A DNA stretch of 64,000 nucleotides from NCBI GenBank assembly GCA_014905825.1, contig JACGCN010000001.1, positions 3,534,001 to 3,598,000 on the forward strand. Direction: 5' to 3'. Both the position numbers and the translations under genes were made by a program. How positions within the stretch are numbered: the stretch's first letter is position 1; every line of letters starts with the position of its first letter. Shown in pieces: positions 11,238 through 21,552 of this stretch. The stretch is from Lyophyllum atratum. Its lineage: Eukaryota > Basidiomycota > Agaricomycetes > Agaricales > Lyophyllaceae. The notes below the pieces were generated by a model that saw only the letters and a list, made by a program, of their open reading frames with translations, ran no database searches and was not told the origin of the DNA.

Positions 11238-12326
11238 CTACCGAACAGGAGCGACATGATGGTCTGTTGGAGGCGCCAGTGATCCATCTACCACCTTGCT
11301 CTTTCCCGGCATCTGGAAACGTGGTGTAGGTGAGGGCGAAGCAGATCGACCGCGTGGGGGCTGGGTGCGACTTCGAGTTGGCTTCCGCCGCCTAAGAGCC
11401 TCACTAGCCGGAATCGATGGGACCGGAGGAGGGAAAAAGTACGGAGCTTCATAGGGTTGGGTTCTTAGCGTTTGTGATTTCTTCTTCTCCACGGGCTTCT
11501 TTTCTGCAATAGTCACCACTGGACAGCTCGCCGAACCTGGGAGAAATGCTTTTTCAATATCACGCTGGATTAAGTCGGTTAGGAAGACAACTCACGGGCG
11601 GTAGTATCATCCATGATGTCTTTACGAAGCGGCTTCGATCTCTTCTTGCCTAAAGGTGAGGGCTTTCGCGGTTCATCTCGGGCCGGTAATGGTAATGGTG
11701 GGCTTGATGTTAAGTGGGGAGAAGAAACAGCGCGGTAAAGCTTAGGTCTCTTTTCTGCCCACGAGGGTTTCAGGTTTGAGAGCTTGAAGCCTGAGCCTGA
11801 GCGGATTTCTTCTAATTCGGACGGAATCAAGACCCGTTCCGAGCAGATGGGGTTGGCTGCCTTTGACGAAGAGGCCGGAAGTGAGGTCATATGTAAATCT
11901 TGAACGAAAGTGATGGTGGTTGGCTTGCGCTTTAAGCTGGGAGGTAGCGTAACTCGGCCAGACGGCGAGGGAGGAGACCTTACGTCATTGTGGGTGGTTA
12001 TTGCAACATCGGGAATAGCTTCTCTCTGCCCAGGTGTCGAAGGTGCCAATGACGGAGTGGATGAAATCTCAGAACTTGGTTTGACAGACACAGGAACTTG
12101 ACGTGCCCGACGTTTCTCAAGCGTCGCGACGACCGAAGGTGAAGGTTTGGTGCTCTCAGCGAAAAGTATGGGGGTCAGCAGAGCGAAAAGGATAGCGAGG
12201 ACACTCTAGTTTCTGATCAGAGTGCTGCGGGAATGAGGGAAGTCAGCAGCTTACCAAAGAGAAACCAACTGAGGCGAAAAGAAAGCCAGCTGTACTGACG
12301 ACTACTCGATGGGCTCGGGCCTCCAT
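11238..12326 (-). CDS. Two-TM, Ser/Pro-rich basic protein of unknown function
   Basis: I do not recognise the family. ATG 12326 starts MEARAHRVVVSTAGFLFASV, a first hydrophobic segment. An intron follows with a GTAAGC donor, then a second hydrophobic segment, SVLAILFALLTPILFA. The remainder is a low-complexity Ser/Pro/Lys/Arg region with KLSNLKPSWAEKRPKLYRAV as its most structured-looking part. A second intron (donor GTGAGT near 11595) keeps the frame (TTAR|SASCP), which supports a genuine gene. The protein (about 320 residues) ends DHHVAPVR. A membrane hairpin with a long basic cytoplasmic tail is the simplest reading. It lies only about 140 bp from the SIN3 start, in the same orientation. 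Confidence 0.6.
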
Positions 12327-13120
12327 GATGGAACCAGTCAAGAGGCGTGGGGTATGTGAGGATGGCGCCGATATTATAAAGAGTGTTGGAAAGGACAGGT
12401 GGGGTTAAGAACGCATTTGATGTGGTCGGCGCGCAGCGACGGCTGAAGTTGCAAACCACACTAGTGAATATGTCAAGTACTCCGCGAATGATCTTTGATT
12501 GCCAGATTACGTGGATACGAAATACGGGGACCTGTTCTGACGAGGATAGCAATATCTAAACTGTTAGTGTTGAAGTATTCAACGAATTTCCCGGTCACTA
12601 TGTACGGGGCAAAGACTAGCTAGAAATCGATCGCACAAAAATTATAAAAGGCCACCACAAGACATGGAAGATACTCCGTGGGTAATATCACTATCACTAT
12701 CACTACTCGACGGCATTGGAGACAAATGTTGTGTGACCGAGTCTTCCCCGAGATTCTAGTCAATTAAGGCTCGGCAAACCAAAAGAATGATCTTGATGAC
12801 TCGAGTGGCACTTAGATTGTAAAAGCTGTTGATCAGTGGACGAATTGAATTGTAACCGGCCGTTGGAGCAACGTTGGAGCCTATGAAAAAAAGAGAAAAT
12901 TGAGCAGTGCCTGTGGCTGTACATCGCAACCTGTGATGAGAGGCGGTGCGGTGTTACCAAAAACGGCCAAAGGAGCAAGTCGCCAAACACTCTCTCCTCT
13001 CCGTTCATCTCGACCGCAGTACGCAGGTATCGTTCTGCGTGCTCAATCAACCACTCTTTTCGGGCTATAAACACACTAGAAGCCCATACATCTGCCTTTC
13101 ACCCCTTGTCAAGCGCTGTT
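12327..13120. other. Divergent promoter region
   Basis: This spacer of about 790 bases separates the starts of the two-TM protein (-) and the PalI/SUR7 gene (+). It contains AT-rich motifs (ATTATAAAAG at 12641-12650), a short TATCAC repeat near 12690 and no convincing coding sequence. Confidence 0.5.
13066..13070 (+). promoter_or_regulatory. TATA-like element upstream of the PalI/SUR7 gene
   Basis: TATAA lies 51 bp before ATG 13121 and is followed by a CT-rich stretch, a spacing compatible with a short 5' leader. Position and motif only; no transcription data. Confidence 0.3.
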
Positions 13121-14931
13121 ATGGCTATCATTCGCCCCGCAACCCCAGGTTTCCTCGTTACCTGTGTCGCTACTGCGCTTTTGGCCGTCGTATCTTTCTG
13201 CGTGCCCTACTTTAAATCCGTCTACTTCCTAAAAGCCAACATATCGATTGCCGGTAACAATGGATCTATCACGTTTGGGACGTTGGGTTATTGTTTAGAG
13301 CTGTCGAATGGAACAAGTTGTTCAAAACCTGCAGTTGGATATGAACTAGGTGAGCTACCTCTGTCCTCCTGCTCCTCACGCGGACTCATAGCTTGATCCA
13401 GACATCAATAGCTTAGTCGGCAACAAGCTTCCCGTAGAAATTCCGCAGGTTGTCGTGAAATGGCTCACCTACTGCCTTGTTCTCCACATCGTCGCCCTCG
13501 GATTATCGGCTGGATCAGCCGTCTTTGGCCTGCTCGCCCATATACGTGAGATGTCCATGACATGTTGCAGTACCTGTATCTCGGGCTTTGCAGCCGCGGT
13601 CGCCCTGATCGCGTTCATTTTCGACATCGCCATCTTCTTCGCTGCCAAGGCCCGCATCAACGCTGTAGGCTCTGCCCAGATTGGGAACGCGACTTGGTTG
13701 ACATTGGCCGCTTGGGTCTTGTTGTTCTTCAGTGGATGCTTTTACACCCTTGGACGGTGCTGCATCACCAAGAGGGGGCCTAGGAAGGGCAAGTGGGATA
13801 AGGTTGAGAGCCCAGTCGTTGGTAGCAATCCTTCGGAGCAGTTGCGCCTGGATGCTGTCAAAGCCGAGGCGGACAGAAAGGCGAAACAGAAAACTGCCGA
13901 AGTCGGGTTACCGGCGTTCCACGAGATTCAGCCTCTAACAGGGCACGTTGACGGCGACAAAGTATACCTCGACGAACCCCACCAGCAGAACAACATGGGC
14001 GCCGCTTATGGTGGACGTCCTTCCCAGGGAGGTGGATATTCTGGCGGGGGTTATGTGCAGGCAACTCCAGGCTCTCGTGCAGTAGACGAGTACTATTCAC
14101 CAACTCGCACAGAGTACGCGGCTTCGACCTACCCACCAGCCCCCCAACAGGGTAACAACTATGGACCTACGGGATATGCACAAAACGTTCCCCCTGCTGC
14201 GGCCCATCACCGACAGGCTAGCGGTCACGCACAATCGCAATATTCGAAGTCGAACTATGCGCCGTCCACCTACAACTATAATGCGCCTCAAACAACCTCT
14301 CCTCCTCCCATTCAACAGTACCTCCCCACAACAACACCCCAACAGTACGGCGACCCTTCTGGTCTTGAGTATGGTCATGCCGCAGGGGGATCATCTTGTA
14401 AGTTCCTTTCTCTTTCTTTATGACCTGAGATTCAATATGCTTAATATATTCAATCGCACAGACCACACAGCCGCCGGCTCGCATGACCGCCAGGCCACAA
14501 ATTACTCGACTTACGACCCTTACGAATCGCAACAACAACCAGCGTACAACAACTATAACAATACTCCTCCAGCAGCAGCTGCCACAGGCTATACCCCCAG
14601 CGCGTCCAATTACTACCAGGCACAGACTCCGACATACCAGCATGATCGGAGCTATACTCTCGGCGGTGATGGCTACGCTGGCAATGGCTACGGGGAAAAC
14701 TCGGTGCCACCCCTTCCTGCGCACGATGGCTCTTACTTCCCTGCTCAAGCAAGCTCGCCACCCCCTGCACCCATAAACACGAACACCGGCTACGTCGCTC
14801 CCGCCCAGACGAGTCCCGTCAAAGGTCCTAGAGCACAAAACCAGTTAATGGTGCGCAATGAAGACGAGTCGCCGCCTGTTTATGACGTTGGATCGTCCAA
14901 CATTCAGGGCGCGTGGGGGAAAGGCCGATGA
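13121..14931 (+). CDS. PalI/Rim9-SUR7 family four-TM membrane protein
   Basis: This family includes Rim9/PalI (plasma-membrane pH sensing) and Sur7 (eisosome proteins). Exons are 13121-13349, 13402-14397 and 14462-14931. The splice joins read cleanly (GYEL|DINSLVGNK and GSS|YHTAAG). TM1 is TPGFLVTCVATALLAVVSF. An extracellular loop follows with GTLGYCLELSNGTSC, a paired-Cys loop signature of the family. Three further spans follow around 13455-13770. A cytoplasmic tail of about 300 residues is rich in Tyr, Gln, Pro, Asn and Gly (for example STYDPYESQQQ), typical of basidiomycete members. The tail is low-complexity and may mediate weak multivalent interactions. Pathway placement (pH signalling or cortex) cannot be decided from sequence. 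Confidence 0.85.
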
Positions 14932-15501
14932 GTCAAGTGACTGAAGGCCCCGTGTATTCTCTCCTGAACAATTACTACCTTCGTTATTTATTTACAGTAC
15001 GCCCATGGACGCTACTATTCGCTGCATGGAAGACTTTCCTCGCTTGTTCGAGTGTGATTATAACTATGCTATATCAAGGATACCCCCTTTCGCAATGTTG
15101 GCGTTATGTTGTAGCTACTAATTAAATCGCCCGGGATCCATCTCTCGCTCAAGACTGATGCGGTCCGGTGTGACATTCCTAACACCGAAGGATAATCATA
15201 CACTTCTGTAAACCAGGACCATAGGGTACCACAGGATATCAGTGGTGCGCGAAATTACCTTTGCCTATGTGCGACGTTATCTCTGTCATGTGGCGTAAAA
15301 GGTTTAGAAGAAGCGACGTTATCGGAATGTTCTATTCGTGTGGATCTTGCCTCACAGAAGACCGCTTCTGCGTCCGAGGTCGCCTTGGGTGGGTTATCAC
15401 TTGGTACCGTGATGAGTTCATGGGGCTTCTCAAATCTACTCCAGCGTATGGTGCGAATGTATTTAAGATTGTTCATATACACCGGGCATCGTTAACGTAT
15501 C
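14932..15501. other. Intergenic, convergent 3' ends
   Basis: About 570 bases between the ends of the PalI/SUR7 gene (+) and the proline iminopeptidase gene (-). Only short unsupported ORFs are present. Confidence 0.5.
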
Positions 15502-17643
15502 TCAGTCGTACTCGCGCTTCGACAGCTTGAACAACTTGTTCAGTATGACCTGTGGCTCTCTGCGTAGAGCGCTGTGATGATGTTCGTTTGATATATATTG
15601 CACAAGGTTCTTGACCGCCGCAGCAGTTTCTTGGGCCAGTCCGAAATCTACGTACCTAGATCAGTAGTCGGTGGTTAAGTAACAGCGTCAAGAACGGGGA
15701 GAAATGGCTTACATGTCGTCGTAGTACCTGGAAGCGAGGGCAACAATAAAAAATAAGCCAGGCACGAGATAGCAAGACCAGCTTACGATGCGGCAGTGAC
15801 TTTCACAGAATTGTTGGCAAGTTGATTGAGGTCATAGAGTCGTGGCCAGTCGCTGTATTCTGCGAGTAGTTGGGCTGCACCTTTCAGGGGTCTGAGGTTA
15901 CTGTAGTCGTCCAGCATATCCGGAAATACCTGGGGGAAAAGGCGCTGAATACCCTTGTTTTACTTCAAAGATAAAAAAGTCGCACCATCTCCCCTAAGAA
16001 ATACACGGGGGCGGCATCCCCACTCTTCGGGACATCCTTCCAAGAATGTTGGGGGAAGTCTTTCAGAATACGCTCCGCTGACCAATTAGCTGCATGGCTG
16101 GACAATTACTGGGGTAAGAGTGGAACGGGTAGACATTCAAGAGAGGCGGACCCCTGGCAGTATATGACTTCATGAAGAATGGCATAGATCGGATTACTAT
16201 CTAATGATTGCATTTGTTCGACCTGTTGCAAAAGACCGTAGGAGAGCTTCCCGAATATCGAAAGATCATTTGTAGCCCGAAATACGATTTCTGCCACGTT
16301 TTCTGAGACGAGGAAATGAAACGATAAACATGCTTAAGCTTACGGTGTATTTTATCAATACCTCCTATACGCCGAGCCGTTAGCGATTGTGGATCTTACA
16401 TTCTGAGTTGAATTCCTACCTTGCATACCCAAACTGATCCCTAGATGTAAAAAACGATTGGGAGATAAATTGCCGCCATTCGGAAGGCTCACTTGATTGA
16501 CATCAAGAAAAGCAAGGATATCGCGAACCTGCAGCAACTCGTTATGGGGGGAACGGGGTGTAGTTGATCGACAGAATACCTACACGTTCAACGTCATTGG
16601 GGTATTTGGAATAATAAATCGCATTGCGTTCGAGCACTCTGTCTGCTCGTGAGGTAAGACACCGCGTGATACATCAATGGATTAAAATTACGTTCTAAAG
16701 TGCGAAACGCATGGTCCGGCGAATCAACAAGAGGAGGGAGTCCAGCGGTAACGAAGACTTCTTTGAGCCCCTCGGGATGGAATGAAAGATAGGTCAAGGC
16801 GCAGAAACCACCGAAGCTTTGGCCAAGGATAGTCCATCGTCTAGATTCTTCATCTGGCTTTGATGCTAGAAGAAGATTCCGTATTGCTTCACAATCCCGA
16901 ACTATTCAAAGCAAACTTGAAGGTGATGCTGTAGCTGATGAAGAATCATGCGATGCATACCAATGTTATCTGCCCGAAAGTGCTTGAGATACTCGAAGAT
17001 TTCTTGATCGGTCTTGTCCGAAACTAGATCGGCTGAGAAAGGAGTACTCAGACCTGTTCCTCGCGGATCAAGCCAAAGAGTCTATAATGATTAGACAAGC
17101 GAGTTACACTTGAGGCTGAAGTGGAGTGCACCATACCTGATAACCGCGTTCGTGTATCTTCCCGGCGGCGAGATCGGTATGTCAGGCAGGGTCATAGAAA
17201 GAAACATGATGGACTTACAACAGCAGCCACAGAGAGAAATTTTTCTATATCTACTTCAAAACCTGGTCCTCCTGAGGCACAGTGATACTTGAAGGAGTTT
17301 TTGGCAGCAATGCTTTAAGTTTACCTTGAAGATATACGACTGTGATATGAAAGACTAGTGGTTGGGCTTTGCGCACTGTGCACTGTTGACGATCTCACAA
17401 TATGGCAAATTAGCCTCATCCTCAGGCGTCTTCGCTTTGTCCAAAGGGACCAGGTTGCGAGCGAAGACCCTAATCTTCTGCCCCGCCGCATCGTCATAAT
17501 TCAACGGGAGATCAAAGAATCTCTCTATGACCTTGATCGAACCTAGTAAGTACAAGAGCAATGAGTACGACAGCTGCTTCCTGAAGTCGCCTTGGCAGCG
17601 TACCTGTCCGAATGACATACGTTTCGAGAATTTGTTCGGACAT
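15502..17643 (-). CDS. Proline iminopeptidase (alpha/beta hydrolase, peptidase family S33)
   Basis: The enzyme releases N-terminal proline from peptides. Spliced translation from ATG 17643 gives MSEQILETYVIRTG, then SIKVIERFFDLPLNYDD, typical of the fungal PIP start. The oxyanion-hole motif FVYLQGGPGFE is assembled across two introns. LWLDPRGTGLSTPF is the family's DPRGTG segment. The nucleophile elbow GQSFGG (near 16830) carries the catalytic Ser. The C-terminal part runs through FPQHSWKDVP to SKREYD with the stop at 15502. Many short introns (about ten) are required. No signal peptide is seen, so it is probably cytosolic. The small terminal exons near 15700-15800 are the least certain. The next gene upstream on the same strand is the KDEL ureohydrolase. 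Confidence 0.85.
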
Positions 17644-17814
17644 GGTGGAACACTGAGCTAAACAATTGCAATGCGTGTAGCGATAGAGAGGAACGTGGAA
17701 GCGCCGTCGGTGACGCACCCGCCCTACATTTGACACTCCGCGGAATATCGAGTTCGTCGTATTTATTGATTATTTGGTCAGGCAGCAGGCTCTCCCTGCT
17801 CTCTTATTATCTGG

Positions 17815-18174
17815 ATGTCCAGCCATTTGGAGGCCCTCTTGAAACAATTTTTTGAAAATTGCAATGGAAGCATATTTCTATGTCTGGACTCTGGATACAT
17901 AGTCGGTCTCTCCGAAGTCGCCGGAAGTCAAAACACTTTCGCGCTGACCCTTATCATACCCACAAATCCTCCTAAGCCCGGTGTCAAAACTTCTGGAGAT
18001 TCAACTCAGATGTCTACCCAACCAAGTCGGGCGAAGGCCAATTTGCGGTCCCTGCAGCTGGAAAGCCTTGAAACCTGGTACAAGATTATTGTAGAGTTGG
18101 AGGGTGTTCGTCTGGACTGCTTCGTTATGCAAAATTTACTATACGATAAAGTAGTTTCATGTTTACCCACATAA
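17815..18174 (+). CDS. Orphan ORF, doubtful
   Basis: An open frame of 119 codons lies in the spacer between two minus-strand genes. It starts MSSHLEALLKQFFENC and ends DKVVSCLPT. I recognise no domain, signal peptide or splice structure. It could be an orphan gene, a decayed one or chance. The 750-bp spacer otherwise holds only the promoter of the peptidase and the 3' end of the ureohydrolase. Confidence 0.2.
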   Translation: MSSHLEALLKQFFENCNGSIFLCLDSGYIVGLSEVAGSQNTFALTLIIPTNPPKPGVKTSGDSTQMSTQPSRAKANLRSLQLESLETWYKIIVELEGVRLDCFVMQNLLYDKVVSCLPT

Positions 18175-18393
18175 CACACACGTGCAAACCATCCCATACG
18201 TCCGTGGATTTGTTTATAGTAAGACATGGACGCCGTGCGAGGTATGACTCTCATAAACGAGAAGATCCGGCAGATTTCTGTAGGAGAAGAATAAGCGGTC
18301 GCGCTATTCAGCAGCACACGATAATATTTGAAAATGGTCAGTTCGACCTACAGCCGGTATTTCTCGGACCATGTCCTCTCACCATTCTTCTAT

Positions 18394-20199
18394 TTACAGC
18401 TCGTCTTTGACTTCTCTGTGGGTCAAGGTAAGCGCGGCGGGATTCTCCGCGAGTAGTAACGATAGGAAGTCTGCAACAAAATCTGCAGCAGCAATGCCTG
18501 TGATGTCCGCTGAAGACAAGTAAGTTCTCGATCAAGGCATTGAGGTACTTTCCGAAAACACAGCGCATACCGTTATCGTATGCAGGAGCAACCTCGACGA
18601 TGTCGGCACCGCTGGTATTGAGACTATTAGGACGATGCTGTGAAGGAAACCAGACGGAGTACGAACACGAAGTTTAAGCCTGCAAGCCCTCTGATTATGC
18701 GTTTGAGTTCTCTCGTGGTCCAACCACCAGGTTCAGGTGTTCCTGCTACATATATGATAGAGTATCACATCAGATATGAACGAGGAACTGATATTCTTAC
18801 TTACTAGCGGGAGCAAGACCAGGGTCTGCTTGCGAGTGAACAAGCGTATAACGAGGAGTGGTGGGATAATCCATACCTACAACATCGATATCAAGACTAT
18901 ATGAGCCAGTTAGTCAAGGGGATCTACTGGCCAAAGAGTACGGATGAGGTGCTCGCCTGAGATAGACTGGGGTATCCCCGACGCGGTTCCTGATCCGCCG
19001 GACAACTTCAGGGATCCCTAGATCATCGATATCATCTGTAGTCAGTAGATGGAACCCGACCTCCTTATCGACCTCCAAGTCTGACAGTCCCTGAAGGACC
19101 CTTGAGAATCAAGTCGTCTTTCACCCGTGATTAGTTTCTCACATCAAGTTTGCAACGAATGCCTGCGTGGATGCTTTGGTTCGAGATCAGTCCTTCTTCC
19201 TTGGCAAGGTAGAAGAAATTCCCATGTGTCACACGAGATTGTTCAGTCGACTGGCCGGGGTAGCGCTCTCCCGGTTTCCAAGTATCCTGCAGGATGGGCA
19301 GTCATTTTAAGAGACACCGTTTCAAACACACATACCAGATGTGCGTCGAAGTGGATAACAGATATCGGTCCGTAGACCTTGTGGAGGGAGCGAAGGATAG
19401 GCAAAACCTGGAGTGGAGACGAAGTTGAACATAAAGAAGGTGGTCTCTGAAAGAAACGTATACAATTGTATGATCCCCTCCTAAGCTAGGTTTCACATCA
19501 CTAGGTTGTCGACAAGCGAGCTGCATAGTTACTGACCTGACTATTCGCGGGTGCTCAACTCCATCCTTGGATAACGCGCGTGTTATGTCTCTCTCTCCAG
19601 ACCCCCCAGCAGGAGTTCTATCCAAAAGCGTAGAATACGCCACTTCCATCTGATCGACGGCAAGAGCATTATCAAAGGGACTGATGGGCACCTGGTCGCA
19701 CGCGTGCATAATAAGCAGCTCAGTCAAATTCCTGTAATGGGAGCTTTTCATGAATGTAACTCACATCTCCACAATCGACGATCTTGGCACCCTGAGTGTA
19801 CGGGCTGCTCCCCCATGCTATGGTATAGCCTCCACTTTCGCGCAGCCGTCGACTCCCTGAGCGAATCGCGTATGGCCCGAACCGTGCTCTATATATGACA
19901 TACGTGACTCTGTTCTCACATAGCCTGCTATCGGATCTGCAGAGCACATACCCTGGCCTATATGTTACACCCGTGTCAAATGGCATTCCCAGAATCGCGA
20001 TGTCGAACGCGGCTGCTTCGTTTTCCAAACAGCGAGCGTATGGAAGGTGAGCGAAAGAGAGAGGGCCGGAGAAAGGTTGATCGTGCTGTGAACCGTACTT
20101 CGACCGCCATGTCGGCGGTTGCTCACCAGACAATGGTTTTTGGTGAGCATACACTGCCGTGGCTATAGAGACGGCCAATGCGAGGAAGGTTAGTTTCAT
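18394..20199 (-). CDS. Agmatinase/arginase-family ureohydrolase with signal peptide and C-terminal KDEL
   Basis: Ureohydrolases cleave guanidino groups to urea using two Mn ions. From ATG 20199 the product starts MKLTFLALAVSIATAVYA, a clear signal peptide, then HQKPLSGEQPPTW. Family motifs appear in order: FDIAILGMPFDTGVTYRPG, RFGPYAIRSGSRRL, LGGDHTI (metal), VIHFDAHLDTW (metal), THGNFF and SLDIDV (metal), then ADIVEVAPAYD. The joins around small exons keep the frame. The last exon reads TGIAAADFVADFLSLLLAE and ends THREVKDEL-stop at 18394. A signal peptide plus a terminal KDEL predicts residence in the ER lumen, unusual for this family. True substrate (agmatine, a guanidino acid or other) is not readable. 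The catalytic core looks intact. Confidence 0.88.
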
Positions 20200-20398
20200 G
20201 GTTGATCACAGGATAAGGTTAGAGCCTGTGCATTTGAAGGATATATTTATAATAGGCTTCTATCACACGCAACACGGTAAGGGTACTTGAAATCAGATGA
20301 CAGTGTTCGTGAGACGTACAGTAACTGATGCATAACTATTTGCACAGGGCATACGAAGCATGAAATGTCTCGACTTAGACTCAGAAAGCCTACAACTT

Positions 20399-21365
20399 TC
20401 ATATGCCACCAGTCCTCGCGTCAACCCGGCGGAGGGAGGCCACCTGCCAACGCCGACGGTCCCTCGCTTTCTCCCCTAGTACCTTATCGCTCCTCTCTTT
20501 GTCTATGATGGACACCATCCGTACCTTCCTCTCAATATCAGGAGAGTCGTCAACTTCCGCTTCCTCGGTACGGTCCTCCTCAAGTACCTCATTCTCGTCC
20601 AGGTCAATGGGTCCAGAGAACACTTCGTCCGGCGTAGCGTGGGGCGCTGGATTCCGACCTGACAAGAATGACAGAGGCGAGTTAAGTGCAGAGGAAAAGA
20701 AAGCAGCCGCGTCGTCGATAATGGTCTTGGGCTTGCGCAGCGGAACGGAGGTCAAGAGGTAGGATTTGTTTTTCCAGGTGTCTGAGCGTTGTTCCGGAGG
20801 TGGGTATGCTGGGTCGCTGGTGAAATGAACTAAGATTTCACCATTCTCCGGCGAGTACGAGAAGGTGGGGAGTGGGTGAGAATAGGAATTTGGGAAGGGG
20901 TGTGAAATTGGTCGTCTGTGCCGAAGAACAAGCTTGTCCCCTAGATATACGAAGAAGACCCATAAGCAACGAATAACATCGCTTGTAATACGGTAGCTAC
21001 CTTCAATATCAACTGCATGACCAGAAGATCTGGAACACAAAGCTCCTGAGGTGTCAATGAAGAACACCTTGTAATGTAAAGTAGATATTGCGAAGCCCAC
21101 GTAGATGCAATAAGAACACAAACCTGATTATTGGCTTCTGGCCTTCTTCGCGCTATAAGGTTGCGTGGGGCGGTAAGGCTACCAAGGTAGTAATCGTGCA
21201 GAAGAACGTACTTTCGACAAGCGAAGTGTCATTATCTGACCACAAGATGATTTCTGTCCCGTCCTCGATGCCATCCCCTGTCACGTCCAGCACACGATTG
21301 GTAGCTATGTTCCGCAAAACGAAATAGCCAGTAGGGAAGCCATATGTTTGGACATCGGTCGTCAT
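20399..21365 (-). CDS. Beta-trefoil (ricin-B-like fold) protein with charged tail
   Basis: From ATG 21365 the protein reads MTTDVQTYGFPTGYFVLRN, then IATNRVLDVTGDGIEDGTEI, a beta-trefoil repeat with the usual 'xxVLDVxGxxxxDGTxI' pattern. Splicing through a 23-nt exon (RRPEANNQ) restores VFFIDTSGALCSRSSGHAVD, the second repeat. A third repeat (KLVLRHRRPISHPFPN) follows. The C-terminal half is hydrophilic and charged (DLDENEVLEEDRTEEAEVDD, then KARDRRRWQVASLRR). There is no signal peptide, so it is predicted intracellular. An in-frame ATG at 21392 would add nine residues. Carbohydrate binding is possible from the fold, but no ligand can be inferred. Related basidiomycete proteins are known to me only as uncharacterised. 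Confidence 0.65.
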
Positions 21366-21552
21366 GAATGCGATAGGAGGTGAAATGAACAAGGATGGTC
21401 TTGACAGGCGCTTGTATGATCGAAAGTCAAACCATTTATGAGAACGGTGTCATCCTGACGCGGCAACTACATCGTAGCTTACAGCAGAAGGAGTAATACA
21501 TGATACAACAACAGGAATAAAATACAACGATATAACGAAACGAATAACTAGT

